DNA of 64,000 nt. It comes from Flavobacterium beibuense F44-8. Lineage in GTDB: Bacteria; Bacteroidota; Bacteroidia; Flavobacteriales; Flavobacteriaceae. Shown here one piece after another: positions 25,101-32,731 of this stretch. Made by a program: the position numbers and the translations under genes. The stretch's first letter is position 1. Each line of letters opens with the position of its first letter. The stretch lies in NCBI RefSeq assembly GCF_000769915.1, contig NZ_JRLV01000008.1, forward strand, positions 124,001 to 188,000. Direction: 5' to 3'. The notes below the pieces were generated by a model, which saw only the letters and a list, made by a program, of their open reading frames with translations, ran no database searches and was not told where the DNA came from.

Positions 25101-26180
25101 GTGGCTGCCTCTCTTCAAAACAAACGAACAGCGGTAAAAGCCCGAAAGAATTTTAAAGAGGTTGTAGCGTTAAACGATAATCCGTGGCGATGGGAAGTGG
25201 GCCTAGAGGCTGCCATTGCTATGGGTATACCTTTGCTTGCCTTTTACTTTTCGGGGCATTTAACTCTTGGGTTTATTTCTTCCCTTGGCGGACTTACCGC
25301 ATTACACTGCCCGCAACTGAAAAGAAAAGAAAGAGCAGTAGTGCTTCCTGTAGTTATTTTAGCGATTACTTTTTCCTCCCTGCTGGGTGCTTATATGGCA
25401 ACCGATGTATGGCTCAAAATGCTGTGCATTGTACTGGTAACTATAATTGGTTGTGTGTTTATGATAGGCTGGCGGCTTGGTCCTCCGGGACCGTTGATGA
25501 TGGTTTTGGTAGCGGCGGTAACCGGAAAAATAGCTTCGTCTTCTGCACCCGAGGTACAGCATTTAAGCAGTATTATGTATACGTTGCTTGTTGGGCTTGG
25601 TGCATTTGCAGGATATGTAGTAATTGTGTTTCCGTTATTGTTTAAAAAATTCAGAAAGCCCGAACATAACGGCAGGAAATTCAATGAAATATTTTCGGGA
25701 TTAAAGTTTGATGAGGTTTCAAAAGCCATAACCTTGCGTATAGTAACCGGAGTTACCCTGGCAGTTTTAATGGCATGGGTATTTAAGGAAGAACGTATTT
25801 ACTGGATGGTACTTCCGGTAATAGCTGTTTTGCAGGCTGGACCTTCAGTAAGGCTTACGGTTATAAAAGGAGTACACAGGATGATAGGTTCACTATTAGG
25901 TGTATTGCTGTATGGAATTATACTGCTGATTAATCCGCAGGGGTTAGGGCTGGTATTAACCGTACTGATACTACAGTTTGGTATTGAGGTGGTGGTTATG
26001 CGCAATTACGGACTCGCACTTATGTTCATTACACCACTTGCGCTTACCATAGCGTCTATAGGGCATAATGTGGATATGATGGCTACGATACAGGCCAGGG
26101 TGCTCGATACGATTATAGGGATTGTTATCGCACTACTAGTTTTCTTTGTTTTTGAAAAAACGAAATTCAGAACCCAATAA
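25101..26180 (+). CDS. FUSC-family inner-membrane transporter
   Basis: A 359-aa membrane protein starting with GTG at 25101, 2 bp after the dusB stop, which suggests translational coupling. It shows two sets of hydrophobic helices: about 35-175 ('AIAMGIPLLAFYFSGHLTLGFISSLGGLTAL', 'VVLPVVILAITFSSLLGAYMA') and about 210-350 ('ITLRIVTGVTLAVLMAWVF', 'YWMVLPVIAVLQAGPSVRLTVIKGVHRMIGSLLGVLLYG'). The second repeat carries the FUSC-like 'R...R..GT..G' pattern. Family members are linked to aromatic acid or fusaric acid efflux. The substrate is unknown. Confidence 0.8.
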   Translation: MAASLQNKRTAVKARKNFKEVVALNDNPWRWEVGLEAAIAMGIPLLAFYFSGHLTLGFISSLGGLTALHCPQLKRKERAVVLPVVILAITFSSLLGAYMATDVWLKMLCIVLVTIIGCVFMIGWRLGPPGPLMMVLVAAVTGKIASSSAPEVQHLSSIMYTLLVGLGAFAGYVVIVFPLLFKKFRKPEHNGRKFNEIFSGLKFDEVSKAITLRIVTGVTLAVLMAWVFKEERIYWMVLPVIAVLQAGPSVRLTVIKGVHRMIGSLLGVLLYGIILLINPQGLGLVLTVLILQFGIEVVVMRNYGLALMFITPLALTIASIGHNVDMMATIQARVLDTIIGIVIALLVFFVFEKTKFRTQ

Positions 26181-26186
26181 AATAAC

Positions 26187-26321
26187 AAAAGGCTGTCTCA
26201 AAAGTGTCATTCTGAATGTAACGAAGAGGAATGAAGAATCTCTGGTAATTAAAATTTGAGATTTTTCCTTCGTCAAAATGACAGTTTGTAACTGATAATT
26301 ACTTTTGAGACAACCTTTTTA
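26187..26321. repeat. Composite repeat: REP-like core inside long terminator arms
   Basis: Outer arms AAAAGGCTGTCTCAAAAGT (26187-26205) and ACTTTTGAGACAACCTTTT (26301-26319) pair at 18 of 19 positions and run into T-rich DNA. The core TGTCATT...AATGACA (26205-26211, 26277-26283) contains 'TCTGAATGTAACGAAG' and 'GAGATTTTTCC'. It sits between the convergent FUSC and MATE genes, and probably terminates both. An inverted copy lies at 58516-58652. Confidence 0.75.
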
Positions 26322-26323
26322 TT

Positions 26324-27736
26324 TTATACCTGTACTTTTTTCCATTTTCCTTTTCTGAACAATGTCATACTGGTTATGGTCATGGCGGTTTCGGCTATCG
26401 GTATGGCGATAAACACACCTGTAGGCCCCATATTGAAATGTTTGGCTAACAGATATGCTAACGGGATTTGTAATATCCAAAAACCGAAAAAGTTTACCCA
26501 TGTTGGAGTTTTTGTATCACCCGATCCGTTAAAGGCATTGATAAGTACCATACCTATTCCGTAAAATACATATCCCGAACTCAGTATCATTATCGCTTTT
26601 ACAGCAATGTCGTGTACATGGTTGTTGTTGGTAAAGAACCACATAAAACTATCGGCTGCCAAAAGGGTAATAATCATAATAATTCCCATGTAAATGGCAT
26701 TGAAGCGTGCTGTTATCAGTACCGATTTTTCTGCCCTTTCTACCTGTTGCGCACCAAGGTTTTGTCCTACCAGTGTTGCTGCAGCACCACTAAGTCCCCA
26801 TGCCGGTAACATAAAGAACATCATAATGCGCAATGCACTCTGATAACCTGCCGATCCTTCGTCGCCTCCGGTGGTAGCTACCAGTTGGGCTAAAAATATC
26901 CAGCTGCACGATGCAATTACAAATTGTAATACACCGGGAGCGGCAATTTTTACAAGGCTTTTTATTTGCTCCATATCCGGAACGAAATAAGATAAGGCTA
27001 CTTTTAATGCGCCTTTACCGTTAAACAGGTTATATAACTGGTAAAGTACCCCTACACTGCGACCTATGGTTGTGGCTATAGCGGCTCCGGTTAAACCGAA
27101 GTCCAGTACGTTTATGAATATAGGGCATAATATGATGTTACAGATGTTGGCAACCCATAAGCTTTTCATGGCTATGGCAGCATTACCAGCCCCACGGAAA
27201 ATACCATTGAAAAGGAAAAGAAGCATAATTACAAAACTACCGCCCATCATAATCTGTACGAAGGCGGTTCCATAAATGGCCGATTCCATTGACGATCCCA
27301 TCCATACCAGTATATCGGTAGCGAAAATAAATCCGAATACGGCAATTAAAAGATTTACAGCTACGGCTACCACTATGGCCTGCATCCCCGCCCTTGAGGC
27401 TGCTTCTGGATTTTTTTCTCCTATACGCCTGGCTACTACCGCTGTGGCTGCCATACTCATACCTATGGCGATGGAGTAAATTATGGTTAGTACCGATTCG
27501 GTAAGGCCTACTGTCTGCACCGCGAAACTGCTGTTTTCAAGGTGTCCCACAAAGTATAGGTCTACCAGTGCAAAAACCGACTCCATCATCATTTCGAGCA
27601 TCATAGGGATTGCCAGTAACAGTACGCCCCTGCGGATGCTGCCCGTAGTGAAATCGATGTTTTCTCCCTTAAGGGATTGTTGTAATAAGGCATAAAAGCG
27701 TGAATACGCGTTGCCTAGTTTTGACTGCTGTGTCAT
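26324..27736 (-). CDS. MATE-family multidrug/Na+ antiporter
   Basis: A 470-aa efflux pump with the expected pseudo-twofold set of about 12 helices. Features include 'FTTGSIRRGVLLLAIPMMLEMMMESVFALVDLYFVGHL' at the start (TM1), 'AIGMSMAATAVVARRIGEKNPEAA', 'GIFRGAGNAAIAMKSL', 'PAWGLSGAAATLVGQNLGAQQVERA' and 'NAFNGSGDTKTPTWVNFFGFW'. These match the NorM/DinF-type pattern; the drug or metabolite exported is not evident. The gene ends 3 bp from the composite repeat. The 5' leader holds two hairpins. Confidence 0.92.
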   Translation of the reverse strand: MTQQSKLGNAYSRFYALLQQSLKGENIDFTTGSIRRGVLLLAIPMMLEMMMESVFALVDLYFVGHLENSSFAVQTVGLTESVLTIIYSIAIGMSMAATAVVARRIGEKNPEAASRAGMQAIVVAVAVNLLIAVFGFIFATDILVWMGSSMESAIYGTAFVQIMMGGSFVIMLLFLFNGIFRGAGNAAIAMKSLWVANICNIILCPIFINVLDFGLTGAAIATTIGRSVGVLYQLYNLFNGKGALKVALSYFVPDMEQIKSLVKIAAPGVLQFVIASCSWIFLAQLVATTGGDEGSAGYQSALRIMMFFMLPAWGLSGAAATLVGQNLGAQQVERAEKSVLITARFNAIYMGIIMIITLLAADSFMWFFTNNNHVHDIAVKAIMILSSGYVFYGIGMVLINAFNGSGDTKTPTWVNFFGFWILQIPLAYLLAKHFNMGPTGVFIAIPIAETAMTITSMTLFRKGKWKKVQV

Positions 27737-27781
27737 TATGTCGTGAAATAAATGTTATAAGAATAATACAAACAAAGAGCG

Positions 27782-27896
27782 GCATTAAAGGTTTAATGCT
27801 TCATTTGCTTTCTAAAAAGTTAGCGGTGGTATGTAGTCTTAGCGGACTAAGACGGCAATTAACTTCATATTCCTTTGATCTTGAGAGGCAAATATA
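27782..27896 (-). promoter_or_regulatory. MATE leader: -7 box and two hairpins
   Basis: Minus-strand TATATTTG (27896-27889) would start a leader of about 150 nt. It contains GTCTTAG-TCCG-CTAAGAC (27853-27836) and the near-perfect dyad GCATTAAA-CC-TTTAATGC (27799-27782). No -33 TTG was found. Confidence 0.35.
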
Positions 27897-27926
27897 AATG
27901 AAAAATGTAATGGGAGAATAAAAAAA

Positions 27927-29132
27927 TTATGAATTTTCCAATAATTTTGAATTTACCCTTCTGGCAGCAATTCTCGATGCCAGTATTCCTAAGGTGAAAA
28001 GTGTAAGTAATACCACTACGATATTGGTGATGTTGTATTCCACCGGGAATGGTAGTGTGGGAGTAATGGTAATGAGCTGAAACTGTTGCTGTAATACTAT
28101 AATTATGGTTCCCAGTATAAGCCCGGTAAAGGTTCCCAGTGCTGTGATGAAAATACCCTGATACAGGAATATTTTGCGGAGTCCCTTAACATCCACACCA
28201 AGGCAGAACAATGTTTTTATATTTTCCCTTTTATCCAGTATCAGCATAATTAGTGCGCCTGCCAAACAGAATAATGTAAGTACCACAACCAGGGAACAGA
28301 TGAGGTAGGTAACAAGGTTTTCGGTATTAAGCATGCGGTACAGGGAGTCGTTAAGCTGTGCCCTGTTTTTGATTACTACTTTGTTGTTAAAAAGAGTAAG
28401 CAGTTCCTGTTTTACGGTTTCTTCCTGTGCTCCCGGAGCCAGTTTTATTTCCAGTGCCGATATTTGGTTTGGTTTGTATTGCAGTAATTCCTGAGCAAGG
28501 CCAAGGTCGCAGTATACATATTTGCTGTCTACATCGTCATTAATAGAGTAAATGGCAACAGGTACTAGTGCTGACTTATTAAAGGCTTTTTCGGGATTGT
28601 CTATAGGGCCTTTTCCGGTTGTTGGGACATATACTTCCAGTCGGTGTCCGAAGTCGGACAGTCCTATCGATAGTTTATCAACTGTGCCCATACCTACCAC
28701 ACACTGCGAGGTTTGCGGAGTAAGCCAATATCCTGCCAGCAGTTGCTTTTCCATAGGGTTTACCTGAGTGAAAATACTGTCGGTTCCCTTAAGGTAGGCT
28801 ACATGTTCTTTTTGGTCAAAGTAAAAAAGAACACGTTCTTCCACCACATGGCTGTAATTGGCAATACCTTTAATACCTTTAATTTTTTCTTCCTGTTCCG
28901 GGCTAACCGTAAATGATTTCCCTATTTCGGTAGTAATTTTAAGGTCGGGATCGGTAGCATTGGTGAAGGAAAGACTGAAATTTTTGAGTCCGCTAAAAAC
29001 CGAGAGAATAACAAAAAGAGCCGTCGCACTTATTACAATACCCGCAGCAGCAATTACGGAAATTATATTAACCGCAGTGCTTTTGCTTAAAGTCATGGTG
29101 TACCTTCTGGCAATGTAAAAAGGGAAGCTCAA
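27927..29132 (-). CDS. LolC/LolE-like (FtsX-domain) ABC transporter permease
   Basis: A 401-aa inner-membrane permease of the lipoprotein-releasing family. It starts with 'FYIARRYTMTLSKSTAVNIIS' and a first membrane segment ('VIAAAGIVISATALFVILSVFSGL'), followed by a long periplasmic domain (about 50-265) and a C-terminal FtsX domain with three helices ('YLICSLVVVLTLFCLAGALIMLIL', 'IFITALGTFTGLILGTIIIVL', 'IVVVLLTLFTLGILASRIAARR'). 'KRENIKTLFCLGVDVKGLRKIF' is the typical cytoplasmic coupling segment. It presumably works with an ATPase (LolD) encoded elsewhere to release outer-membrane lipoproteins. It starts 1 bp after rbfA. Confidence 0.85.
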   Translation of the reverse strand: MSFPFYIARRYTMTLSKSTAVNIISVIAAAGIVISATALFVILSVFSGLKNFSLSFTNATDPDLKITTEIGKSFTVSPEQEEKIKGIKGIANYSHVVEERVLFYFDQKEHVAYLKGTDSIFTQVNPMEKQLLAGYWLTPQTSQCVVGMGTVDKLSIGLSDFGHRLEVYVPTTGKGPIDNPEKAFNKSALVPVAIYSINDDVDSKYVYCDLGLAQELLQYKPNQISALEIKLAPGAQEETVKQELLTLFNNKVVIKNRAQLNDSLYRMLNTENLVTYLICSLVVVLTLFCLAGALIMLILDKRENIKTLFCLGVDVKGLRKIFLYQGIFITALGTFTGLILGTIIIVLQQQFQLITITPTLPFPVEYNITNIVVVLLTLFTLGILASRIAARRVNSKLLENS

Positions 29133-29133
29133 A

Positions 29134-29526
29134 TTATGATTTCTTGCGTTTGTCTAAAAGTTCAGGGTTTTTAATAGGGTTGTTTTCGCCTTTAAGCTCT
29201 TTGTCAATAAGGTCTATCCTGTCTAATGAATCGTCTATATAAAAAATAAGGTTCGGCACTTTTCTAAGCTGTGATTTAACACGCTGTGAAAGGTCGTGCT
29301 TAATAAGCGGTGTGTTAGAGCGCACTGCCTCAAGTATTTCCTCTCCTTTGTCTGAAGGGAAAATACTCATGTAAACCTTTGCTATAGAAAGGTCGCTGGT
29401 TACATTTACTTTAGATATAGATATGATAAGGTTGCTTATTCCGTTTTTACGTACCTCGCCCTGTAAGATATCTACAAGGTCTTTTTGCAACAGATTGCCT
29501 ATTTTTTTTTGCCTGTTCGTTTCCAT
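29134..29526 (-). CDS. rbfA: Ribosome-binding factor A
   Basis: A 130-aa KH-like 30S maturation factor that helps 16S rRNA processing, especially in the cold. Typical segments are 'RQKKIGNLLQKDLVDILQGEV', 'ISISKVNVTSDLSIAKVYMSIFP', 'LSQRVKSQLRKVPNLIFYIDDSLDRIDLIDKEL'. The start is the ATG at 29526 (METNRQKK); an in-frame ATG at 29553 lies upstream of the -7 box at 29538-29531 and is unlikely. It is followed by the LolC/E-like gene in the same operon. Confidence 0.92.
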   Translation of the reverse strand: METNRQKKIGNLLQKDLVDILQGEVRKNGISNLIISISKVNVTSDLSIAKVYMSIFPSDKGEEILEAVRSNTPLIKHDLSQRVKSQLRKVPNLIFYIDDSLDRIDLIDKELKGENNPIKNPELLDKRKKS

Positions 29527-29530
29527 AATG

Positions 29531-29538
29531 CAAAAGTA
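29531..29538 (-). promoter_or_regulatory. -7 box directly before rbfA
   Basis: TACTTTTG on the minus strand ends 4 nt before the ATG at 29526, predicting a leaderless rbfA mRNA. No clear -33 element was seen. Confidence 0.4.
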
Positions 29539-29579
29539 CTGAAAGTTTTGCAAGTAAAGCCGTTATTTTTTAAGGCAGC

Positions 29580-29984
29580 TTATTCTCTTATCTCCTGGCA
29601 AAGCTCTACCAATACACCATTTGTGCCTTTTGGGTGTAAAAAAGCAACCAGTTTATTATCGGCACCTTTTTTAGGGGTTTCGTTAAGTACGGTAAAACCT
29701 TCTTCCTTAAGGCGTGCAATTTCGCTAACAATATCCTCTACATCAAAAGCGATATGGTGAATGCCTTCGCCTTTCTTTTCCAAAAATTTCGCAATAGGAC
29801 TATCGGGGTTTGTGGCTTCAAGAAGCTCTATTTTGTTAGGACCGTTCATAAAGAAAGAGGTTTTAACGCCTTCGCTGGCTACTTCTTCCATTTTGTATGC
29901 CGGTGTGCCTAACAGTTTTTCAAAAAGCTGGTTTGAAGTTTCTAAATTTTTTACTGCAATGCCTATATGTTCTATTTTTCTCAT
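29580..29984 (-). CDS. mce: Methylmalonyl-CoA epimerase
   Basis: A 134-aa VOC-fold enzyme that interconverts the epimers of methylmalonyl-CoA in the propionate/succinate route. The start at 29984 gives MRKIEHIGIAVKNL, with the first metal His; an ATG at 30026 would add 14 unrelated residues. Other marks are 'FFMNGPNKIELLEATNPDSPIAKFLEKKGEGIHHIAFDV' (second His) and 'AFLHPKGTNGVLVELCQ' (metal Glu). Length and motif spacing fit the family closely. The mutase is not in the window. Confidence 0.92.
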   Translation of the reverse strand: MRKIEHIGIAVKNLETSNQLFEKLLGTPAYKMEEVASEGVKTSFFMNGPNKIELLEATNPDSPIAKFLEKKGEGIHHIAFDVEDIVSEIARLKEEGFTVLNETPKKGADNKLVAFLHPKGTNGVLVELCQEIRE

Positions 29985-30021
29985 TGTGTGTTTTGTTTGT
30001 GCGGGTAAAGATAGGTTATAA

Positions 30022-30056
30022 AACAAAAAAACCGCAACTCTTTTGAAGTTGCGGTT
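30022..30056 (-). terminator. Terminator of the tRNA gene
   Basis: Perfect 10-bp stem AACCGCAACT/AGTTGCGGTT (30030-30039, 30047-30056), followed on the minus strand by TTTTTTTG. It lies 1 bp from the tRNA 3' end. Confidence 0.85.
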
Positions 30057-30057
30057 G

Positions 30058-30131
30058 TGGTCCCACCTGGGCTCGAACCAGGGACCACCTGATTATGAGT
30101 CAGGTGCTCTAACCAACTGAGCTATAGGACC
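30058..30131 (-). tRNA. tRNA with CAT anticodon (Met or lysidine-type Ile2)
   Basis: The cloverleaf reads GGTCCTA / TGGGACC for the acceptor, GCTC / GAGC for the D stem, CCTGA / TCAGG around the loop CTCATAA (anticodon CAT) and CCTGG / CCAGG with TTCGAGC for the T arm, with discriminator A. CCA is not encoded. The D-arm start and acceptor do not look like an initiator tRNA. C4:G69 and C5:G68 in the acceptor resemble tRNA-Ile2 determinants for TilS, so Ile2 must be considered alongside elongator Met. Confidence 0.9.
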
Positions 30132-30255
30132 AGTTTTGAGGTTGCAATATTACTACTATTTTTAATTCAAACCAAATAATTTTACAGGATTATTTTATAA
30201 AATCGGTCATAAATTATTTACTTCCTGATAATGTGAATTTTATTGTACGATAATA

Positions 30256-31425
30256 TTAGCAGGTTGCCTGCACCGGTACTTCGTTTTTGGTTCGGCTCAT
30301 TAAAATCAGGATAATAATTATCCCTGCCGTAGCCATAGCTGCACCCACAAGATTTGGCGAAGCATAACTAAAACCTGCAGCAAGTGGTAAACCTCCTAAA
30401 AAGGCACCAAGGGCATTACCTATATTAAACCCGGCCTGTAGCGTGGCAGAAGCAATCATTTCGGCATCCTTGGCTGTTTTTATCATTAATATCTGTATAG
30501 GTGCAATAAGTGCAAATGATATACATCCGGTAAGGAAAACCAAGGTTAACGACAGGTACTGGTTAGCCGATCCAAAATAAACCGTTAGCAACACACCCGT
30601 CATTGCCAATAACAGGGCGAAGGCTGTTGGGGCAGGAGAGAAGCGGTCGGCAAGGCGCCCACCTAAAAAGTTTCCGGCAACCATACCCAGTCCGGTAAGT
30701 ATCATGATATACGGAATATTCTCGGCAGCAAATCCTGAGATATTAGTAAGCAGCGGGGCAATGTAGCTAATCCAGCTGAACAGTCCGCCAAAACCAATAG
30801 CAGTAAGCAGGATTATTAACCACGAATTTAACTTGCCAAAGAATTTTAACTGGTGTTTTATCCTGTTGTCTCTATTGGCTTCCATGTGAGGCATCCATAA
30901 TAGTAGTGCCAAAAAGGTAATGAGCCCAATAGCGGCGATAATCACAAAGGTATAGCGCCAGCTAAAATGTTGCCCTATGTATGTCCCTAACGGAACCCCC
31001 ACAACATTGGCAATGGTTAACCCCGAAAACATAATGGCGATAGACTGTGCTTCCTTACCCTTATCGGCAAGTTTGCTGGCTACTACGGCACCTACGCCAA
31101 AAAAGGCTCCGTGAGGTAAGCCCGACAGTAAACGTGAGGCTAAAAGTATATTATAATTTGGGGCAAAAATGGAAAGCGCATTAAAAACGGCAAGCATCAG
31201 TGCCAGTATAAGCAGCATTTTTTTAGGCGGAAGGTTTCTTCCGGCAATTACTAAAATAGGGGCGCCTATCACCACTCCAAGTGCGTAAGCCGATATTAAA
31301 TATCCCGCTTTTGGTATAGATACCTTCAGGTCGGCAGCGATATCGGGCAACAGCCCCATAATCACAAACTCGGTAATACCAATGGTTAGTCCGCCAAGCA
31401 ATAAGGCGAAAAGACTCTTTTTCAT
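30256..31425 (-). CDS. MFS transporter, AraJ/YdhP-like efflux type
   Basis: A 389-aa major-facilitator protein with about 12 helices. The start 'FALLLGGLTIGITEFVIMGLLPDIAADLKVSIPKAGYLISAYALGVVIGAP' is diagnostic of the AraJ/YdhP/NepI group ('TEF..MGLLP'), followed by 'NLPPKKMLLILALML' (the loop 2-3 motif region), 'SRLLSGLPHGAFFGVGAVVASKLA' and 'GVPLGTYIGQHFSWRYTFVIIAAIG'. Group members export sugars, nucleosides or drugs. It is divergent from an AraC-type gene whose operator-like repeats lie between the two, so that regulator likely controls it. Confidence 0.9.
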   Translation of the reverse strand: MKKSLFALLLGGLTIGITEFVIMGLLPDIAADLKVSIPKAGYLISAYALGVVIGAPILVIAGRNLPPKKMLLILALMLAVFNALSIFAPNYNILLASRLLSGLPHGAFFGVGAVVASKLADKGKEAQSIAIMFSGLTIANVVGVPLGTYIGQHFSWRYTFVIIAAIGLITFLALLLWMPHMEANRDNRIKHQLKFFGKLNSWLIILLTAIGFGGLFSWISYIAPLLTNISGFAAENIPYIMILTGLGMVAGNFLGGRLADRFSPAPTAFALLLAMTGVLLTVYFGSANQYLSLTLVFLTGCISFALIAPIQILMIKTAKDAEMIASATLQAGFNIGNALGAFLGGLPLAAGFSYASPNLVGAAMATAGIIIILILMSRTKNEVPVQATC

Positions 31426-31480
31426 AACTAATCTCTCTAAAAGTGAAGGTGCAAATTTCGGGCGATATATCTCAATTAAA

Positions 31481-31519
31481 TTGTAAATTTGTGATACATA
31501 ATTGTAATAATGTGATATG
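31481..31519. promoter_or_regulatory. Tandem direct-repeat operator and -7 box for the AraC/MFS pair
   Basis: TTGTAAATTTGTGATACA (31481-31498) and TTGTAATAATGTGATATG (31502-31519) match at 13 of 18 bases with a 21-bp period (two helical turns), as expected for AraC-type sites. The first contains TAAATTTG (31484-31491), a -7 box match; the second overlaps the ATG of the regulator. Confidence 0.55.
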
Positions 31520-32353
31520 AGAAGGCTTAATCAGTTTGAAACGTTGGTAATACATGAATTTGAGGAAGATAAGTTCCATCTTCCGGCACATACTCATACC
31601 TATTATGAGCTTATTTATATAGTAAGCGGACACGGAATACACGAACTTAACAACAATATGATTCCGTATAAGGCGGGCGATTTGTTTGCGCTGGCCCCTG
31701 AGGATCGTCATTATTTTGATATTAAATCCAGAACCCGATTTGTGTATATTAAGTTTACCGACAGTTATTTCAGTTCCAAGAAAAATCTGGTGACCGATGA
31801 CTTGGTACTTAATACGCCACAATCTATAATGCGGGAAAAGATGCTCAAGGAAACACTGCTTAAGCTTGATGAGCCCTGTGCTACCATCCTAAAGAATACG
31901 GTTAATAATATTACTGCCTATAACTGCCGTAAGGATGTTTCGACTTCGCCTATTGTTTTTTATCAGATACTTTCCATTTTCGGGCTCATACGGGAAACTG
32001 TGAAGGGAATGGAGTTACCCATACGCGGATGCACTTTTAATGATAATCAGGTACTATCATATATTCATGAAAATATATACAGTCCTAAAAGCATACAGAG
32101 TAAAGCTATAGCGCAGCATTTTAATATTGCCCAAACGTATTTTAGCGCCTATTTTAAAAGGAATTTCGGGATTACCTACAGGGATTATATCAATAACCTT
32201 AAAGTACAGCTCATAGAGAAAAGGATAGCAGGTAAAAACATGCCCATTAAACAAATTGCTTATGAGTTTGGTTTTACCGATGAAAGTCATCTTACCAATT
32301 ATTTTAAGAAGCATAAGAAGATGAAACCAAGTGAATATGTTAAAAATCAGTAG
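31517..32353 (+). CDS. AraC-family transcriptional regulator
   Basis: A 278-aa DNA-binding protein. An N-terminal cupin sensor (about 15-90) has 'HLPAHTHTYYELIYIVSGHGIHELNNNMIPYKAGDLFALAPEDRHYF', and the C-terminal double helix-turn-helix (about 180-278) has 'SIQSKAIAQHFNIAQTYFSAYFKRNFGITYRDYINNLKV' and 'IKQIAYEFGFTDESHLTNYFKKHKKMKPSEY'. It is divergently transcribed from the MFS exporter, a common arrangement for an exporter and its regulator. The direct repeats overlapping its own start suggest autoregulation. The inducer is unknown. Confidence 0.93.
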   Translation: MRRLNQFETLVIHEFEEDKFHLPAHTHTYYELIYIVSGHGIHELNNNMIPYKAGDLFALAPEDRHYFDIKSRTRFVYIKFTDSYFSSKKNLVTDDLVLNTPQSIMREKMLKETLLKLDEPCATILKNTVNNITAYNCRKDVSTSPIVFYQILSIFGLIRETVKGMELPIRGCTFNDNQVLSYIHENIYSPKSIQSKAIAQHFNIAQTYFSAYFKRNFGITYRDYINNLKVQLIEKRIAGKNMPIKQIAYEFGFTDESHLTNYFKKHKKMKPSEYVKNQ

Positions 32354-32461
32354 CTTATTTTAACATTTGAATGCGTTTTTTTAATAATCTTATGGGAAAA
32401 ACCTGATGTTGAGAGTTTTATATTTGAATACTAAACACATTACTAATTAAAACTAAACATT

Positions 32462-32677
32462 ATGAACATGAGATTGCTAAAAAACACGCTTTTTGCCGGT
32501 TTATTTGTAGCAGCATTAAGCTTAACCTCTTGCGGAGAGAAGAAAGAAAACAAAGATGCTGAAATGGAAAACACTGAAACTATGGACGCTCCTGACGAAG
32601 GTATGGATATGGATGTAGACGTAGATGTTAACCAGGACACAACAAAAGTAGATGTAGAAATGGATACAATGCATTAA
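32462..32677 (+). CDS. Small acidic, Met/Asp-rich lipoprotein
   Basis: A 71-aa lipoprotein; the signal peptide ends in 'LSLTSCGEKKE'. The mature 45 or so residues are nearly all Asp, Glu, Met, Thr and Val ('METMDAPDEGMDMDVDVDVNQD'), ending in Met-His. It may be a metal-binding or buffering peptide; methionine plus acidic residues would suit copper or calcium, but this is inference. The alternative ATG at 32468 removes two residues. It has its own terminator, so it is a single-gene unit. Confidence 0.7.
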   Translation: MNMRLLKNTLFAGLFVAALSLTSCGEKKENKDAEMENTETMDAPDEGMDMDVDVDVNQDTTKVDVEMDTMH

Positions 32678-32708
32678 GATTGCATCTGAAATCTAAATAA
32701 CACTAAGG

Positions 32709-32731
32709 GCAGCCAATTGGCTGCTTTTTTA
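32709..32731 (+). terminator. Terminator of the small lipoprotein gene
   Basis: GCAGCC-AATT-GGCTGC followed by TTTTTT. Confidence 0.9.

Noticed and set aside
25184..25645. 153-codon plus-strand frame overlapping the FUSC gene
   Set aside because: Same strand but a different frame within a clear membrane protein; Cys/Trp-rich nonsense translation.
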